The translations under genes and the position numbers were made by a program. Source: Glo-17 sp964549735 (lineage in GTDB: Bacteria > Krumholzibacteriota > Krumholzibacteriia > LZORAL124-64-63). From it: a stretch of 64,000 nucleotides of DNA. Shown piece by piece: positions 8,944 to 16,191 of this stretch; positions within the stretch are counted from its first letter, which is position 1; every line of letters starts with the position of its first letter. Below the pieces are notes generated by a model that was given only the letters and a program-made list of their open reading frames with translations, made no database searches and had not been told where the DNA came from. The stretch lies in contig CAZJWO010000001.1 of the NCBI GenBank assembly GCA_964549735.1, forward strand, positions 42,649-106,648, in the 5' to 3' direction.

Positions 8944-8959
8944 TGGCACGGGAATGGCT
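8944..8959 (+). promoter_or_regulatory. Candidate sigma-54 (-24/-12) promoter
   Basis: TGGCACGGGAATGGCT has the invariant GG-N10-GC spacing and the full TGGCAC -24 element. The -12 element is GGC where TTGC is preferred. It would start a plus-strand transcript near 8970, about 200 bases before the RiPP-like ORF. One match in 64 kb can arise by chance. Confidence 0.3.
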
Positions 8960-9171
8960 GATAGACCATGCAGCCACCAACAGCCGTAGGTCTCGAGGAG
9001 GCCCGGAGTGGAGACGAGCGGAGGCTGGTCGCCACGGGAAGCGGCGGCGAGTCTGGAACAGAGAACGATCGCGTTGGACGCCCTGCGAGTTGCAGGGGAC
9101 GGCATCAGGATCCAGTTCGCCGCTGCTTTCGATCGTCGCGACCGCAACACACCATCGAGGAGAGAAGAACC

Positions 9172-9306
9172 ATGAAAAAGGACTACGACCGGCCAGAGAT
9201 GCTGGTGACGACGATCCAGCTGGGAGTGTTCGGCCAGTATGGCCTGACCGACAGAGACGAGGTCTACGCGCTCCCTATCCCGGACCGTCGTAACTCGTCT
9301 CGTTGA
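9172..9306 (+). CDS. Orphan RiPP-precursor-like peptide (44 aa)
   Basis: Forty-four residues, beginning MKKDYDRPEML and continuing VTTIQLGVFGQYG. The order Lys-Lys, Tyr-x-x-Pro-Glu near the start followed by hydrophobic residues and Gly-x-Phe resembles leader peptides of ribosomally made, modified peptides (the YxxP…GxF pattern of lasso-type and related leaders). The tail LTDRDEVYALPIPDRRNSSR would be the core or follower. There is no Cys, which argues against sactipeptide or lanthipeptide chemistry. The ribosome site GAGGAGAG is strong and well placed, 7 bases from the ATG. No modifying enzyme, protease or transporter is seen in this window, so it may be an orphan, may be matured in trans, or may be unrelated to RiPPs. 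Confidence 0.5.
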   Translation: MKKDYDRPEMLVTTIQLGVFGQYGLTDRDEVYALPIPDRRNSSR

Positions 9307-9399
9307 TTCCCGCCAGGATCGTGTCGCTGGACACACGACGTTCCGTCGACGGCGACGCCAGGATCATGATACCCGGCCGCCTGCCACCAGGACTTCATG

Positions 9400-9432
9400 C
9401 CGGCGATCTCCTGATCATCAGGAGATCGCCGG
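9400..9432. terminator. Perfect 15-bp hairpin between convergent genes
   Basis: CCGGCGATCTCCTGA and its exact reverse complement are separated by TCA. It lies 94 bases after the RiPP-like ORF and 214 bases past the porin stop, where the two genes converge. There is no T-run on either strand. It is the cleanest inverted repeat in the window and could be a bidirectional terminator or mRNA-stabilising stem. The 340-base gap 9307-9646 otherwise holds only a 9-bp inverted repeat (GGACCCGCC at 9553, GGCGGGTCC at 9600). Confidence 0.5.
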
Positions 9433-9646
9433 TATAGAGGTCGTCCGAGCGGAACGATGCGACGCCTCAACCGCACTCGGATCGATTTCGGCACCGATAT
9501 CGACGCCCCTCCAGCACTTCACCGAGCCGGCGGGGCCGGGGCTGATTCCCGTGGACCCGCCGACACCGCTTGGTCTCGCAGCAGATCGAGCGGTCGCCTG
9601 GCGGGTCCGGAGCCTGGGTCTGGTTCCCACAACACGGTTCCCGGTT

Positions 9647-10336
9647 CTAGAAGACGAGTCCCAGGACCGCCAAGGTGGTGAAACCATTCAGCTTGAAGCC
9701 GCGCAACGAATAGTCGTCGCCATTGAGGTTGATCGCCTGGTCCCCGAAGGAGGGATCGTTCCAGACGTACCTCGCCTCGGCCCCCACGAAGATGCGCGAC
9801 GAGACGAATGCGTTGAGGCCGGTGCCGGCGTGGATACCGAAGGTCGCGGTGCCCTCGAAAGTGTTGGCGTTGTCGCTCACCTCGAACTCCGAGAAGTACG
9901 CGCCGACACCGAATTCGCCGAAGGGGTAGACCGGTCCGACCGGTACGAAGACCTTGGCGGACAGGATCACGGGAATGACGTTGAACTCGAGTTCGCGCCG
10001 TGCGGCGAGTTGGTCCGCGAAGGTGCCCTTGGATTTGAAGTAGCCGATGCCCAGCTCGAGAGCGAAGGAGGGCGAGAAGAAGCGCCCGAACGCCATCTCG
10101 CCGGCGACACCGGACTTCGTGTCCGCATCGAATGTGTTCTCGACATTGATGTTGCCGAGGTCGAAATCCTTGCTGGGGGAGTAGATGCCGCCCTTCAGGG
10201 CCAGGTAATTGCCGGCCTGCCCCGCCGCCGACGCATCGATCGCCGAGCCCGTCAGACCGACCAACATCGCCACGACCAAGGCGATGCCGCACCGCGTGCC
10301 TTTGCGGCGCCAGCTTTCGTGAAGATTGCGTTGCAT
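9647..10336 (-). CDS. Small outer-membrane beta-barrel (OmpW/OmpX-like porin)
   Basis: A 229-residue exported barrel. A basic N-terminus and hydrophobic segment (about residues 14-36, GIALVVAMLVGLTG) end in ASAAGQ, a Sec signal. The mature part begins NYLALKGGIYSPSKD and alternates polar and hydrophobic strands (AFGRFFSPSFALELGIGYF, YPFGEFGVGAYFSEFE, IFVGAEARYVW). It ends in …LAVLGLVF, the terminal Phe recognised by the BAM complex. Size and strand count (about 8) fit OmpW/OmpX-type barrels. The start at 10336 follows AGGAGG at 8 bases. The first five codons and the whole upstream region belong to the duplicated leader found again at 11861-12112. Confidence 0.82.
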   Translation of the reverse strand: MQRNLHESWRRKGTRCGIALVVAMLVGLTGSAIDASAAGQAGNYLALKGGIYSPSKDFDLGNINVENTFDADTKSGVAGEMAFGRFFSPSFALELGIGYFKSKGTFADQLAARRELEFNVIPVILSAKVFVPVGPVYPFGEFGVGAYFSEFEVSDNANTFEGTATFGIHAGTGLNAFVSSRIFVGAEARYVWNDPSFGDQAINLNGDDYSLRGFKLNGFTTLAVLGLVF

Positions 10337-10575
10337 GGAATGATCCTCCTGTTCTTCGTTTGCTCGACAGTCGCGGTTCATCCGAACCACGGACCGCCTG
10401 ATCCACAGGCCTGGCTTCCCATGCTCCTGTGCTTGCTCACGCCACTGGACAACGCAAGTCCCACGCCACGACCATCAGAGGCTATCCCATTGTCCCGTTG
10501 CGACATAGGAATCGCGACGCTCACCCGGGGGCGATCAAAACCATGGGCACCGCATCATTGCGATGAGGGCGCGAT
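10324..10575 (-). repeat. Duplicated leader, copy 1 (porin promoter/5' UTR)
   Basis: About 252 bases repeated without any gap at 11861-12112 (offset 1537), with about 23 differences (roughly 90% identity). On the minus strand the copy spans the whole upstream region of the porin, its AGGAGG site, ATG and about five codons. A conserved stem sits before the ribosome site (CGTGGTTC-GGAT-GAACCGCG, 10372-10391), and a CACAGG…CCTGTG pair lies further upstream. It probably contains promoter plus structured 5' leader. Confidence 0.85.
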
Positions 10576-10613
10576 CGCGGCAATTTCGGGGATATCGGAA
10601 AGCTCCGAAAGGA

Positions 10614-10646
10614 GGCCTGCTCCGCGCCTGGGCGCGGCAGCAGGCC
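10614..10646 (-). terminator. Hairpin after the SGNH/FlgD-tail gene
   Basis: GGCCTGCT…CCGCGCC pairs with GGCGCGG…AGCAGGCC through a long stem with one bulged base, 38 bases past the stop of the 10684-11805 gene. There is no clear T-run. It lies just before leader copy 1 and would isolate the two genes. Confidence 0.5.
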
Positions 10647-10683
10647 AAGACCTGAACGTACGAAGACACGCCCGCAGTAGCCC

Positions 10684-11805
10684 CTATTTCACGAGGGTCA
10701 AGCGCTGCAAGGCCTCGTCGGTACCGGCGCGCAGGTGGCAGAGATAGACCCCGCTACCGACCGGCTGTCCGCTCTGGTCGCGCCCCGACCAGGTGAACTC
10801 GTGCCAACCACCGTCAAAGGTCCCGCTGGCCAGCAAGGCCACGCGATGCCCCCGTGAGTCCAGGATCTCCAGCATCACGAGCGTGGCACGCGGCAGTTCG
10901 AAGCGCAGGGTCGTTAAGGGATTGAAGGGATTCGGGTAGGCCCGCAAAGCCAGGCCCGGAGCGCTGGGGGGCTGGTCGACCGCGGTGACGACAGGGGCGA
11001 CCGCATCGATGAGCGCCTGCATCAGGATCGGGCCGACCAGAACGTTGGCCTGCACGTTGGGATGGCTGTCCCCGTCGGCATGGCCCCGTTCGAACTCATA
11101 GCGAAGCATGTTGGCCGCGGGCGAGCCGTCGTCCGGAGCGGCCAGCAGATCGAAGAGGTCGAAGACCTGGATGTTCAGGCGCGGCGGGCTCCCCCGGAAG
11201 TCGGGACTCATCAGCCACGCGGCGAACAGGCGGGCAGTCGACGCGCGCAGCACCGATTGCTCCTCGTGCAGACGGTGCCGGGGCGGCGGGGACAGGACCA
11301 CGAAGACCTTCTCGGGGTGCTGGTCGAAGTAGGTGCGCATGCTCAGGTAATAGGTCTGGTACTGGACCAGGGCCGCCGCCAGTTCGCTGGCAGTGCTCGC
11401 GCCGGCGAAGTCGCACGAGCGGTAGCACGATTTGAAGGCGATCACGTCGTGAGTCATGATGGAATCCCGGGCGGCAGCTACGTGTGACTCCGTACCCAGC
11501 CACTGGTCTGCCAGGCCGTCGGGATTGGTGTTGAAGCCGCAAGCGCTGCCGTAGGGGTACCCTAGCAGCTCGCCGGAGGGATCGGTCAGTCCGATGTAGG
11601 GATAATGGTGGTCCCAGAAGGCGAGATGGGTTTGATCCCGGGCGTTGTGATCGATCAGGTAGTCGCGCATGCCACCTTGTTCGATCAGACCCAAGCCGAC
11701 AGAATTGTGCAACATGAAGATCTTCGCGTCATCGCGAGCGCTGACGGATGCAGAGATCAGAACGCAGCAGGCGACGGCTACTGCGAACCAGCGTAGATTC
11801 AACAT
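10684..11805 (-). CDS. Secreted SGNH-hydrolase-like protein with FlgD-like C-terminal tail
   Basis: A 373-residue protein with a Sec signal (residues 1-23, ending SVSARDD). The N-terminal domain opens with IFMLHNSVGLGLIEQGG and has a late D-x-x-H element (GDSHPNVQANVLVG). This is the layout of SGNH/GDSL-like esterase domains, although the nucleophile is not the textbook GDS, so activity is uncertain. From about residue 285 there is a short beta-sandwich with AYPNPFNPLTTLRFELP, VMLEILDSRGHRVALL and GSGVYLCHLRAG. This is the FlgD-Ig/Por-tail-like module found at the C-terminus of many secreted proteins of the FCB group and candidate phyla. The ribosome site GGGAGG precedes the ATG. The gene sits behind leader copy 2, with a 24-codon ORF overlapping its start. 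Confidence 0.78.
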   Translation of the reverse strand: MLNLRWFAVAVACCVLISASVSARDDAKIFMLHNSVGLGLIEQGGMRDYLIDHNARDQTHLAFWDHHYPYIGLTDPSGELLGYPYGSACGFNTNPDGLADQWLGTESHVAAARDSIMTHDVIAFKSCYRSCDFAGASTASELAAALVQYQTYYLSMRTYFDQHPEKVFVVLSPPPRHRLHEEQSVLRASTARLFAAWLMSPDFRGSPPRLNIQVFDLFDLLAAPDDGSPAANMLRYEFERGHADGDSHPNVQANVLVGPILMQALIDAVAPVVTAVDQPPSAPGLALRAYPNPFNPLTTLRFELPRATLVMLEILDSRGHRVALLASGTFDGGWHEFTWSGRDQSGQPVGSGVYLCHLRAGTDEALQRLTLVK

Positions 11806-11873
11806 GGGGAAAAACCTCCCGAGACGATACCGTTCTCATTGGTCAGGGGGGATGCCGGCAGATTGTATTGCAT
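11799..11873 (-). CDS. 24-residue leader ORF overlapping the downstream start
   Basis: In leader copy 2 the AGGAGG site and ATG are intact and open a frame MQYNLPASPLTNENG… of 24 residues. It stops at TGA 11801-11799, seven bases inside the SGNH/FlgD-tail gene. Copy 1 starts the porin the same way (MQRNL…), so this frame looks like the porin start fused to new sequence. Ribosomes ending here could re-initiate at the overlapping ATG, giving translational coupling. It is probably a control element rather than a functional peptide. Confidence 0.45.
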   Translation of the reverse strand: MQYNLPASPLTNENGIVSGGFSPC

Positions 11874-12112
11874 GGAGTGATCCTCCTGTTCGTCGTTTGC
11901 TCGACAGTCGCGGTTCATCCGAACCACGGACCGCCTGATCCACAGGCTTGGCTTCCCATGCTCCTGTGCTTGCTCACTCCACGGGACTCCGCAAATCCCA
12001 CGCCACGATCATAAGAGGCTATCCCGTTGTCCCGTTGCGACTTGGGAATCGCGACGCTCACCCTGGAGCGATCAAAACCATGGGTCCTGCATCATTGCGA
12101 TGGGAGCGCGAC
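11861..12112 (-). repeat. Duplicated leader, copy 2 (upstream of SGNH/FlgD-tail gene)
   Basis: Second copy of the 252-base element at 10324-10575. It keeps the ribosome site, the GGTTC-GGAT-GAACC stem and the CACAGG/CCTGTG pair, and lacks insertions or deletions. It lies 55 bases upstream of the SGNH/FlgD-tail gene. Its far end overlaps the last codons of the 64-residue ORF at 12092-12286. Confidence 0.85.
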
Positions 12113-12286
12113 CGGCAGCAGGAAATACAACACCGCGAAACGCAGGGCGCCCTTCGTGGAGCCCCCTTGCTCGCCGGTCGGCGTCAGGCCTGTGCCGACG
12201 GCACGGAGACGGGTCGCATTTTCGCGATCCAGCGCTGACAGACGGCCGCCGCCGAGTAGGCCGCGAATAGACCTGCGGATTCGCAT
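12092..12286 (-). CDS. Hypothetical 64-residue protein with hydrophobic C-terminus
   Basis: A small frame with a strong ribosome site (GGAGG, 7 bases before the ATG). It starts MRIRRSIRGLLGGG and ends ALRFAVLYFLLPVALPSQ, so a basic N-terminus and a hydrophobic, possibly tail-anchor C-terminus. I do not recognise it. Its stop lies inside leader copy 2, so the last six or so codons come from the repeat; part of the frame may be an accident of the duplication. Confidence 0.35.
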   Translation of the reverse strand: MRIRRSIRGLLGGGRLSALDRENATRLRAVGTGLTPTGEQGGSTKGALRFAVLYFLLPVALPSQ

Positions 12287-12610
12287 GGTTGCACCTCCAC
12301 CTGGGCCCGCGGATCTGACACCGGCCCAGACGAACGCGCGTGGGTGCGAGGGATGCACGGCAGTTCTACGGGGATCGCCGCTCCTCAGGAGCCCTCGGAC
12401 AGAGGATACTGGGCCTTGAATGGTAATGCCGGCGCCGATTCCCGCAATTAGCTTTCCGGCGCAACCGCGCATCGCGGCGTCGGCGGCCAGCGGCCGCCTC
12501 GAGGCTCCACCTCTGCGACCGTCTTGCCGCTGCCCGCGCCGTACGCTAGGATCGCCCCATCGGCGGCGCCGCGGCGGGTTGCCGCAACTTCTTCCCTTCC
12601 AGAGGAACGT
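12287..12610. other. 324-bp divergent intergenic region
   Basis: It lies between the 64-residue ORF (-) and the polytopic membrane protein (+) and presumably carries both promoters. It is GC-rich with no clear repeat, RNA or operator that I can support. Confidence 0.35.
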
Positions 12611-14650
12611 ATGGCCCGCATCGCCCCAGCGTCCGATCGCCACGCCGCGCCGCCGGTCTCCCCCGCAGCCGCTCGCGTCGGCCTCGCGGCCCTCGTGGCG
12701 GCGCTGCTCGGCGCTGGTCTGCTGGCGGTCTTTCCGCACCCGCCGGACTGCGACATCTGGTGGCACCTCGCGGCGGGCGAAGTCATCGTCGGGCAGAAGC
12801 GGATCCCGACCACCGACCCCTTCACCTTCACCGCTGCCGGCCGGCCTTGGGTAACCCACGAGTGGCTCGCGGAGGTGATCTTCTTCGCGGTCGACCGACT
12901 GGGCGGCCTCGACGCACTCATCATCCTGAAGGCCCTCCTGGCGATAACCGCGCTGGCTTTCGCCGCGGCGGCGGCCCTCACCGGCGCCGGTTGGCGCGAG
13001 CGGCTCGGCTCAACCGCCCTCGGTGCGCTGCTGGCCGGGCCCCTGCTCGCCACCCGCGCTTTCGCCCGCCCCCACATGTTCACCGCCGCGCTGCTGGGAC
13101 TCGTTCTGTGGCTGCTCTGCCGCGAACGGGCGACCGGCCGGCGCGCGTACGTGGTCGCGCTCGTGCCCGTCTTCTGGACCTGGGCCAACCTGCACGCGGG
13201 GTTCGTGCTCGGACTCGCTCTCGTGGCGCTGTTCTGGCTGGGCGCGCTGCGCGAAATCCCGGCGGCCGACCGCGCCGCGCTGCTCAAGAAACGCCTGGCG
13301 ACCCTCGCCGCCCTCTTGCTTGTCACTCTGCTCAACCCGAACCACGTGCACGCCCTGCTGTATCCGCTGCACCTAGTGGCCCGCGCCGAGATCAGCGGCG
13401 GCATCCAGGAACTGCGGCCCATCTTCCATGCCTACTACGACGGCGCGCTCTTCCGGCTCGTCTTGGTGCTCGTGGCTGCGGTCATGGCGGTGCTGTTGGC
13501 GGGAAGCCGCCGCTCGCTCGTCTGGGCGGTGCTCGTGCCCGGCGTGGTGTTCGCAGCGCTCTCGCTGCGCAACTTGCGCGGCGTATCGGAGTTCGCGGTC
13601 CTCGTACCGGCACTCGTCGGTTGGCACGGCGCCTGGCTCGCGCGGCGCAAGGCGGGCGCGTTCGTGTCGCCCGTGCTAGTCCTGGCCGCCGTCCTGGCCG
13701 GCGCACCGGCCGTGCTGCGGTCGGGCGTACCGATGGGCCCGGACCATGTGCGCCGGGCCGGTTTCGGCGTGACCGACCGCGTGTCGCTGGCAGGTTTGAC
13801 CAGCTTCCTGCGCGAAATCGGACCCGACGGCCGCCTGTTCAATGTGATGGGTTTCGGCGGCTATTTGATCCGCGACCTCTGGCCGCAGCGCTCGGTGTTC
13901 ATCGACGGCCGCCTCGACATCTACCCGCCCGGCTTTCTCGCCGCGTACGGCGCGCTGCTCAGCACGGGCGACGGGTGGAACGAACTCTGCGAGCGCTGGT
14001 GCATCGCGCTGGCGGCGGTAGACAACAACCCCGGACCCCGGGGCGACTACGGGCTACGCCGCCGCCTGCGCACCGACCCCGACTGGGTCTGCTTATTCTT
14101 CACCCGCAACGCCGTGATCTACGCGCGCCAGGGCGCCGGGCTCGACCACGTCATTGCGCGGTACGGCAGCCGCTATGATCCGGGCGCGGACGCAAGCTCC
14201 GCCGCAATCCAGCGGTTCGTCGCGGCGTCGAGCGCGGTCGATGTCAGCCAGGCCGCCGCCGCGCTCGCCGCGTGGACGGCGCTGCTGCCGGAGGACGGCT
14301 TCCTGTTCTCGCAGCTTGGACAGCTGCTCGAGGCCGCGGGCCGCAACGCGGAAGCGGCGCCCGTGTTGCGCCGAGCCGCGCGGCTCGATCCGTGGACAGT
14401 CGAACTGCGCTTTCTTCTGGCGCGGGCCTTGATCAAAGCCGATTCGCTCGTCGCCGCGCGCATGGAGTTGGCCGCCTTGATCGACAGCGAGCCACGGCGC
14501 CTCGAACCGCTGCTGCTATTGGCAGCGTTGCAGCAGCAGGAAGGCGACACCGACGCTGCGATCGCCACCGTGCAGCGGGCCCGCGCGCTGCACCCGAACC
14601 ATCCCGCTGTGCTACGCAGCCTGGAGGCGATCGAGCAGCCTCAGCGATGA
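12611..14650 (+). CDS. Polytopic membrane protein with C-terminal TPR-like repeats
   Basis: A 679-residue protein. After a first membrane segment (about residues 22-42) comes a conserved extracytoplasmic motif PDCDIWWHLAAGEVI…PTTDPFTFTAAGRPWVTHEWLAEV. About nine further hydrophobic segments follow (to about residue 390). A soluble region containing LTSFLREIGPDGRLFNVMGFGGYLIRDLWPQR comes next, and from about 545 helical repeats of TPR type (AAAALAAWTALLPEDGFLFSQLGQLLEAAGRN…). Proteins with this WWHL…DPFSFT…HEWL pattern form an uncharacterised family resembling GT-C glycosyltransferases in topology; a glycan-related role is only a guess. The start at 12611 was chosen for the AGAGGAAC site and because upstream codons give no signal. 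It is the only plus-strand gene between 9.3 and 57.7 kb. Confidence 0.75.
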   Translation: MARIAPASDRHAAPPVSPAAARVGLAALVAALLGAGLLAVFPHPPDCDIWWHLAAGEVIVGQKRIPTTDPFTFTAAGRPWVTHEWLAEVIFFAVDRLGGLDALIILKALLAITALAFAAAAALTGAGWRERLGSTALGALLAGPLLATRAFARPHMFTAALLGLVLWLLCRERATGRRAYVVALVPVFWTWANLHAGFVLGLALVALFWLGALREIPAADRAALLKKRLATLAALLLVTLLNPNHVHALLYPLHLVARAEISGGIQELRPIFHAYYDGALFRLVLVLVAAVMAVLLAGSRRSLVWAVLVPGVVFAALSLRNLRGVSEFAVLVPALVGWHGAWLARRKAGAFVSPVLVLAAVLAGAPAVLRSGVPMGPDHVRRAGFGVTDRVSLAGLTSFLREIGPDGRLFNVMGFGGYLIRDLWPQRSVFIDGRLDIYPPGFLAAYGALLSTGDGWNELCERWCIALAAVDNNPGPRGDYGLRRRLRTDPDWVCLFFTRNAVIYARQGAGLDHVIARYGSRYDPGADASSAAIQRFVAASSAVDVSQAAAALAAWTALLPEDGFLFSQLGQLLEAAGRNAEAAPVLRRAARLDPWTVELRFLLARALIKADSLVAARMELAALIDSEPRRLEPLLLLAALQQQEGDTDAAIATVQRARALHPNHPAVLRSLEAIEQPQR

Positions 14651-14919
14651 TGGTGGCTGCGGCACGCTGCCGCCGTAGCCGAGGGCGATTGCGTGAAGCG
14701 ACGGCTCCGCCTCCCTTGTCACGTGAGATTTTTTAGAGATTTGGGGACAATGACTCGGATAGGCGGGCAGAGTGGCTGGCGCGCACTTGGTGCAAATTGA
14801 AAATCGGATTTTCGATCTGTGCAGATCGGCGATCGGTACCGGAACACGATCCTTACGCATGAGCACACCGCAGAGCGCGCATTTTCCAGGAACACCCCAC
14901 TGGGTAGTCCGGCAGGGCG
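14651..14919. other. Convergent intergenic region with hairpins and a ribbon-like frame
   Basis: A 269-base, relatively AT-rich gap between converging genes. It holds three small hairpins: GCGGCA-CGC-TGCCGC (14659-14673), GAAAATC-G-GATTTTC (14799-14813) and CGATCT-GTGC-AGATCG (14813-14828). On the minus strand one frame reads a CALCG…CTKCA pair (Cys codons at 14870-14881 and 14783-14794), but it has no upstream start codon. I treat it as unassigned, possibly a gene remnant. Confidence 0.4.
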
Positions 14920-16191
14920 CTATGTCTTCATCGGCTTCTTGCGCGCCGCAGGGAACAGCACGTTGTTCAGGATCAGGCGGTAGCCGGGCGAGGTCGGGAA
15001 GAGATCGAGCAAGGTCGGCGGATCGCCGACGCGATGCTGGTAGTCCTCCGGGTCGTGCCCGCCGAGGAAGGTGAACGTGCCCTGCCCGCGCTTTCCGTGC
15101 AGATACTTGATCTCTTCGGTTCCCTCGACGCGCGCGAGTTGGATGACCGAACGCTTCAGGAAACGCTCGAAGAAACCCGTGGTCTGGCCCATGTAACCGT
15201 TGATGACCGCGACGTGGTTCTGCGTGAGCATAGCCGGAACGGGATCGTACTTGGCAGCGAAGTCGAAGAGGGTCAAGTAATCGGCCTCGGCGCCGCGCAT
15301 GTTCGCGTAGTCGCTGGTGTCGAGATCGCTGAACTCGTAGATCATCGGGTTGGTGGTCAAATTGAAGTTCTCGAAGGCGAAGGTGGCCGTATAGTCGGCC
15401 TTGCGGCGCCAGTCGGGATCGATGGGCGTGCCGTCCATGGGCTCGGGCACGATGTCCACCCCATTGAAGGCCAGGGCGATGTCCAGCGTGTCGGTGGCCG
15501 AGCACATCGCGAACAGGAAGCCGCCCTGCTCCACGTAGTCGCGGATCGCGACCGCGACGGCGTGCTTGAGCTGCCAGACCTTGGCGAAGCCCAGCTCGCG
15601 CGCCAGGCTCTCGAGCATCTCGACCTGCTCCAGGTACCACGGCTGCAGGCCGAAGCTGCCCCAGAACTTGCCGTACTGTCCGGTGAAGTCCTCGTGGTGC
15701 AGGTGCAGCCAGTCGTACTCGTAGAGCTTGCCGCGCAGCACCTCGCGGTCGTAGACCGTGTCGAAGGGGATCTCGGCGAATTCCAGCGCCAGGGTCACCG
15801 CGTCGTCCCATGGCGGCATGTCGGGCGGCGAGTAGACGGCGATCCGAGGCGGCTTCTCCAGCAGCACCGCCTCCATGTTCTCCTGCTGCACGACACGGTG
15901 GATCTCCTCGACGGCGGCCGCGTCGAGCGGCGTGAAATCCACGCCGCGCAGCCGCGCCGTCGTACGCGCGCGCGCGGTGTCGCGCATCAGGAAGCTGCCG
16001 CCGCGGTAGTTCAGCAGCCACGTCACCTTCTCGCCGGCCTGCAGCGCCGCGTAGGCATGGCCGTAGGCCTTCAGGTGCTGCGACTGGGAGAGATCCATCG
16101 GGATCAGGAGGTAATCGGCGAGCGAGGCCGCGGGCAGTCCGGCGCCGACCGGCGCGGCCAACAGGCAGCACAGCAGGAAACGTCTCGTCAT
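14920..16191 (-). CDS. Secreted protein of the family often mislabelled asparagine synthetase B
   Basis: A 423-residue exported protein with a Sec signal (residues 1-25, ending SLADYLL). The core has LLIPMDLSQSQHLKAYGHAYAAL, WLLNYRGGSFLM, DMPPWDDAVTLALEFAEIPFD, YDWLHLHHEDFTGQYGKFWG and GGFLFAMCSATDTLDIALAF. From memory, these match Bacteroidetes-type proteins named 'asparagine synthetase B' in databases, although no PP-loop or glutaminase residues are seen, so that name is unsafe. The domain built around HLHHEDFTG and FLFAMCSATD resembles a glutamine-amidotransferase-like or DUF4159-like fold. The ATG at 16191 overlaps the stop of the TPR gene (ATGA), so the two are coupled. It is the last gene of the 27.7-14.9 kb operon. 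Confidence 0.7.
   Translation of the reverse strand: MTRRFLLCCLLAAPVGAGLPAASLADYLLIPMDLSQSQHLKAYGHAYAALQAGEKVTWLLNYRGGSFLMRDTARARTTARLRGVDFTPLDAAAVEEIHRVVQQENMEAVLLEKPPRIAVYSPPDMPPWDDAVTLALEFAEIPFDTVYDREVLRGKLYEYDWLHLHHEDFTGQYGKFWGSFGLQPWYLEQVEMLESLARELGFAKVWQLKHAVAVAIRDYVEQGGFLFAMCSATDTLDIALAFNGVDIVPEPMDGTPIDPDWRRKADYTATFAFENFNLTTNPMIYEFSDLDTSDYANMRGAEADYLTLFDFAAKYDPVPAMLTQNHVAVINGYMGQTTGFFERFLKRSVIQLARVEGTEEIKYLHGKRGQGTFTFLGGHDPEDYQHRVGDPPTLLDLFPTSPGYRLILNNVLFPAARKKPMKT

Larger units (their letters stand above)
8519..9171. other. 653-bp divergent intergenic region
   Basis: It lies between the PRC-barrel gene (-) and the RiPP-like ORF (+). No protein frame in it is convincing. It carries an 8-bp inverted repeat at 8830-8853 and a sigma-54-like motif at 8944-8959, listed separately. 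The rest shows nothing I can name. Confidence 0.4.

Noticed and set aside
10372..10470. Possible cobalamin or c-di-GMP riboswitch in the leader (AAGCCAGGCCTG, GCACAGG)
   Set aside because: Only short fragments resemble the consensus boxes; the remaining conserved boxes and their spacing are missing.
10350..10500. Plus-strand peptide conserved in both leader copies (…STVAVHPNHGPPDPQAWLPMLLCLLTP)
   Set aside because: Similarity follows from DNA duplication. Differences fall at all codon positions, and neither copy has a ribosome site; a noncoding leader explains it better.
12092..12859. 255-codon minus-strand frame across the divergent region
   Set aside because: Most of it is antisense to the polytopic membrane protein. 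Only the last 64 codons have a ribosome site, so only those were listed.
14920..16191. Asparagine synthetase B
   Set aside because: No N-terminal Cys glutaminase or PP-loop is seen and the protein is exported; the database name appears to be inherited.
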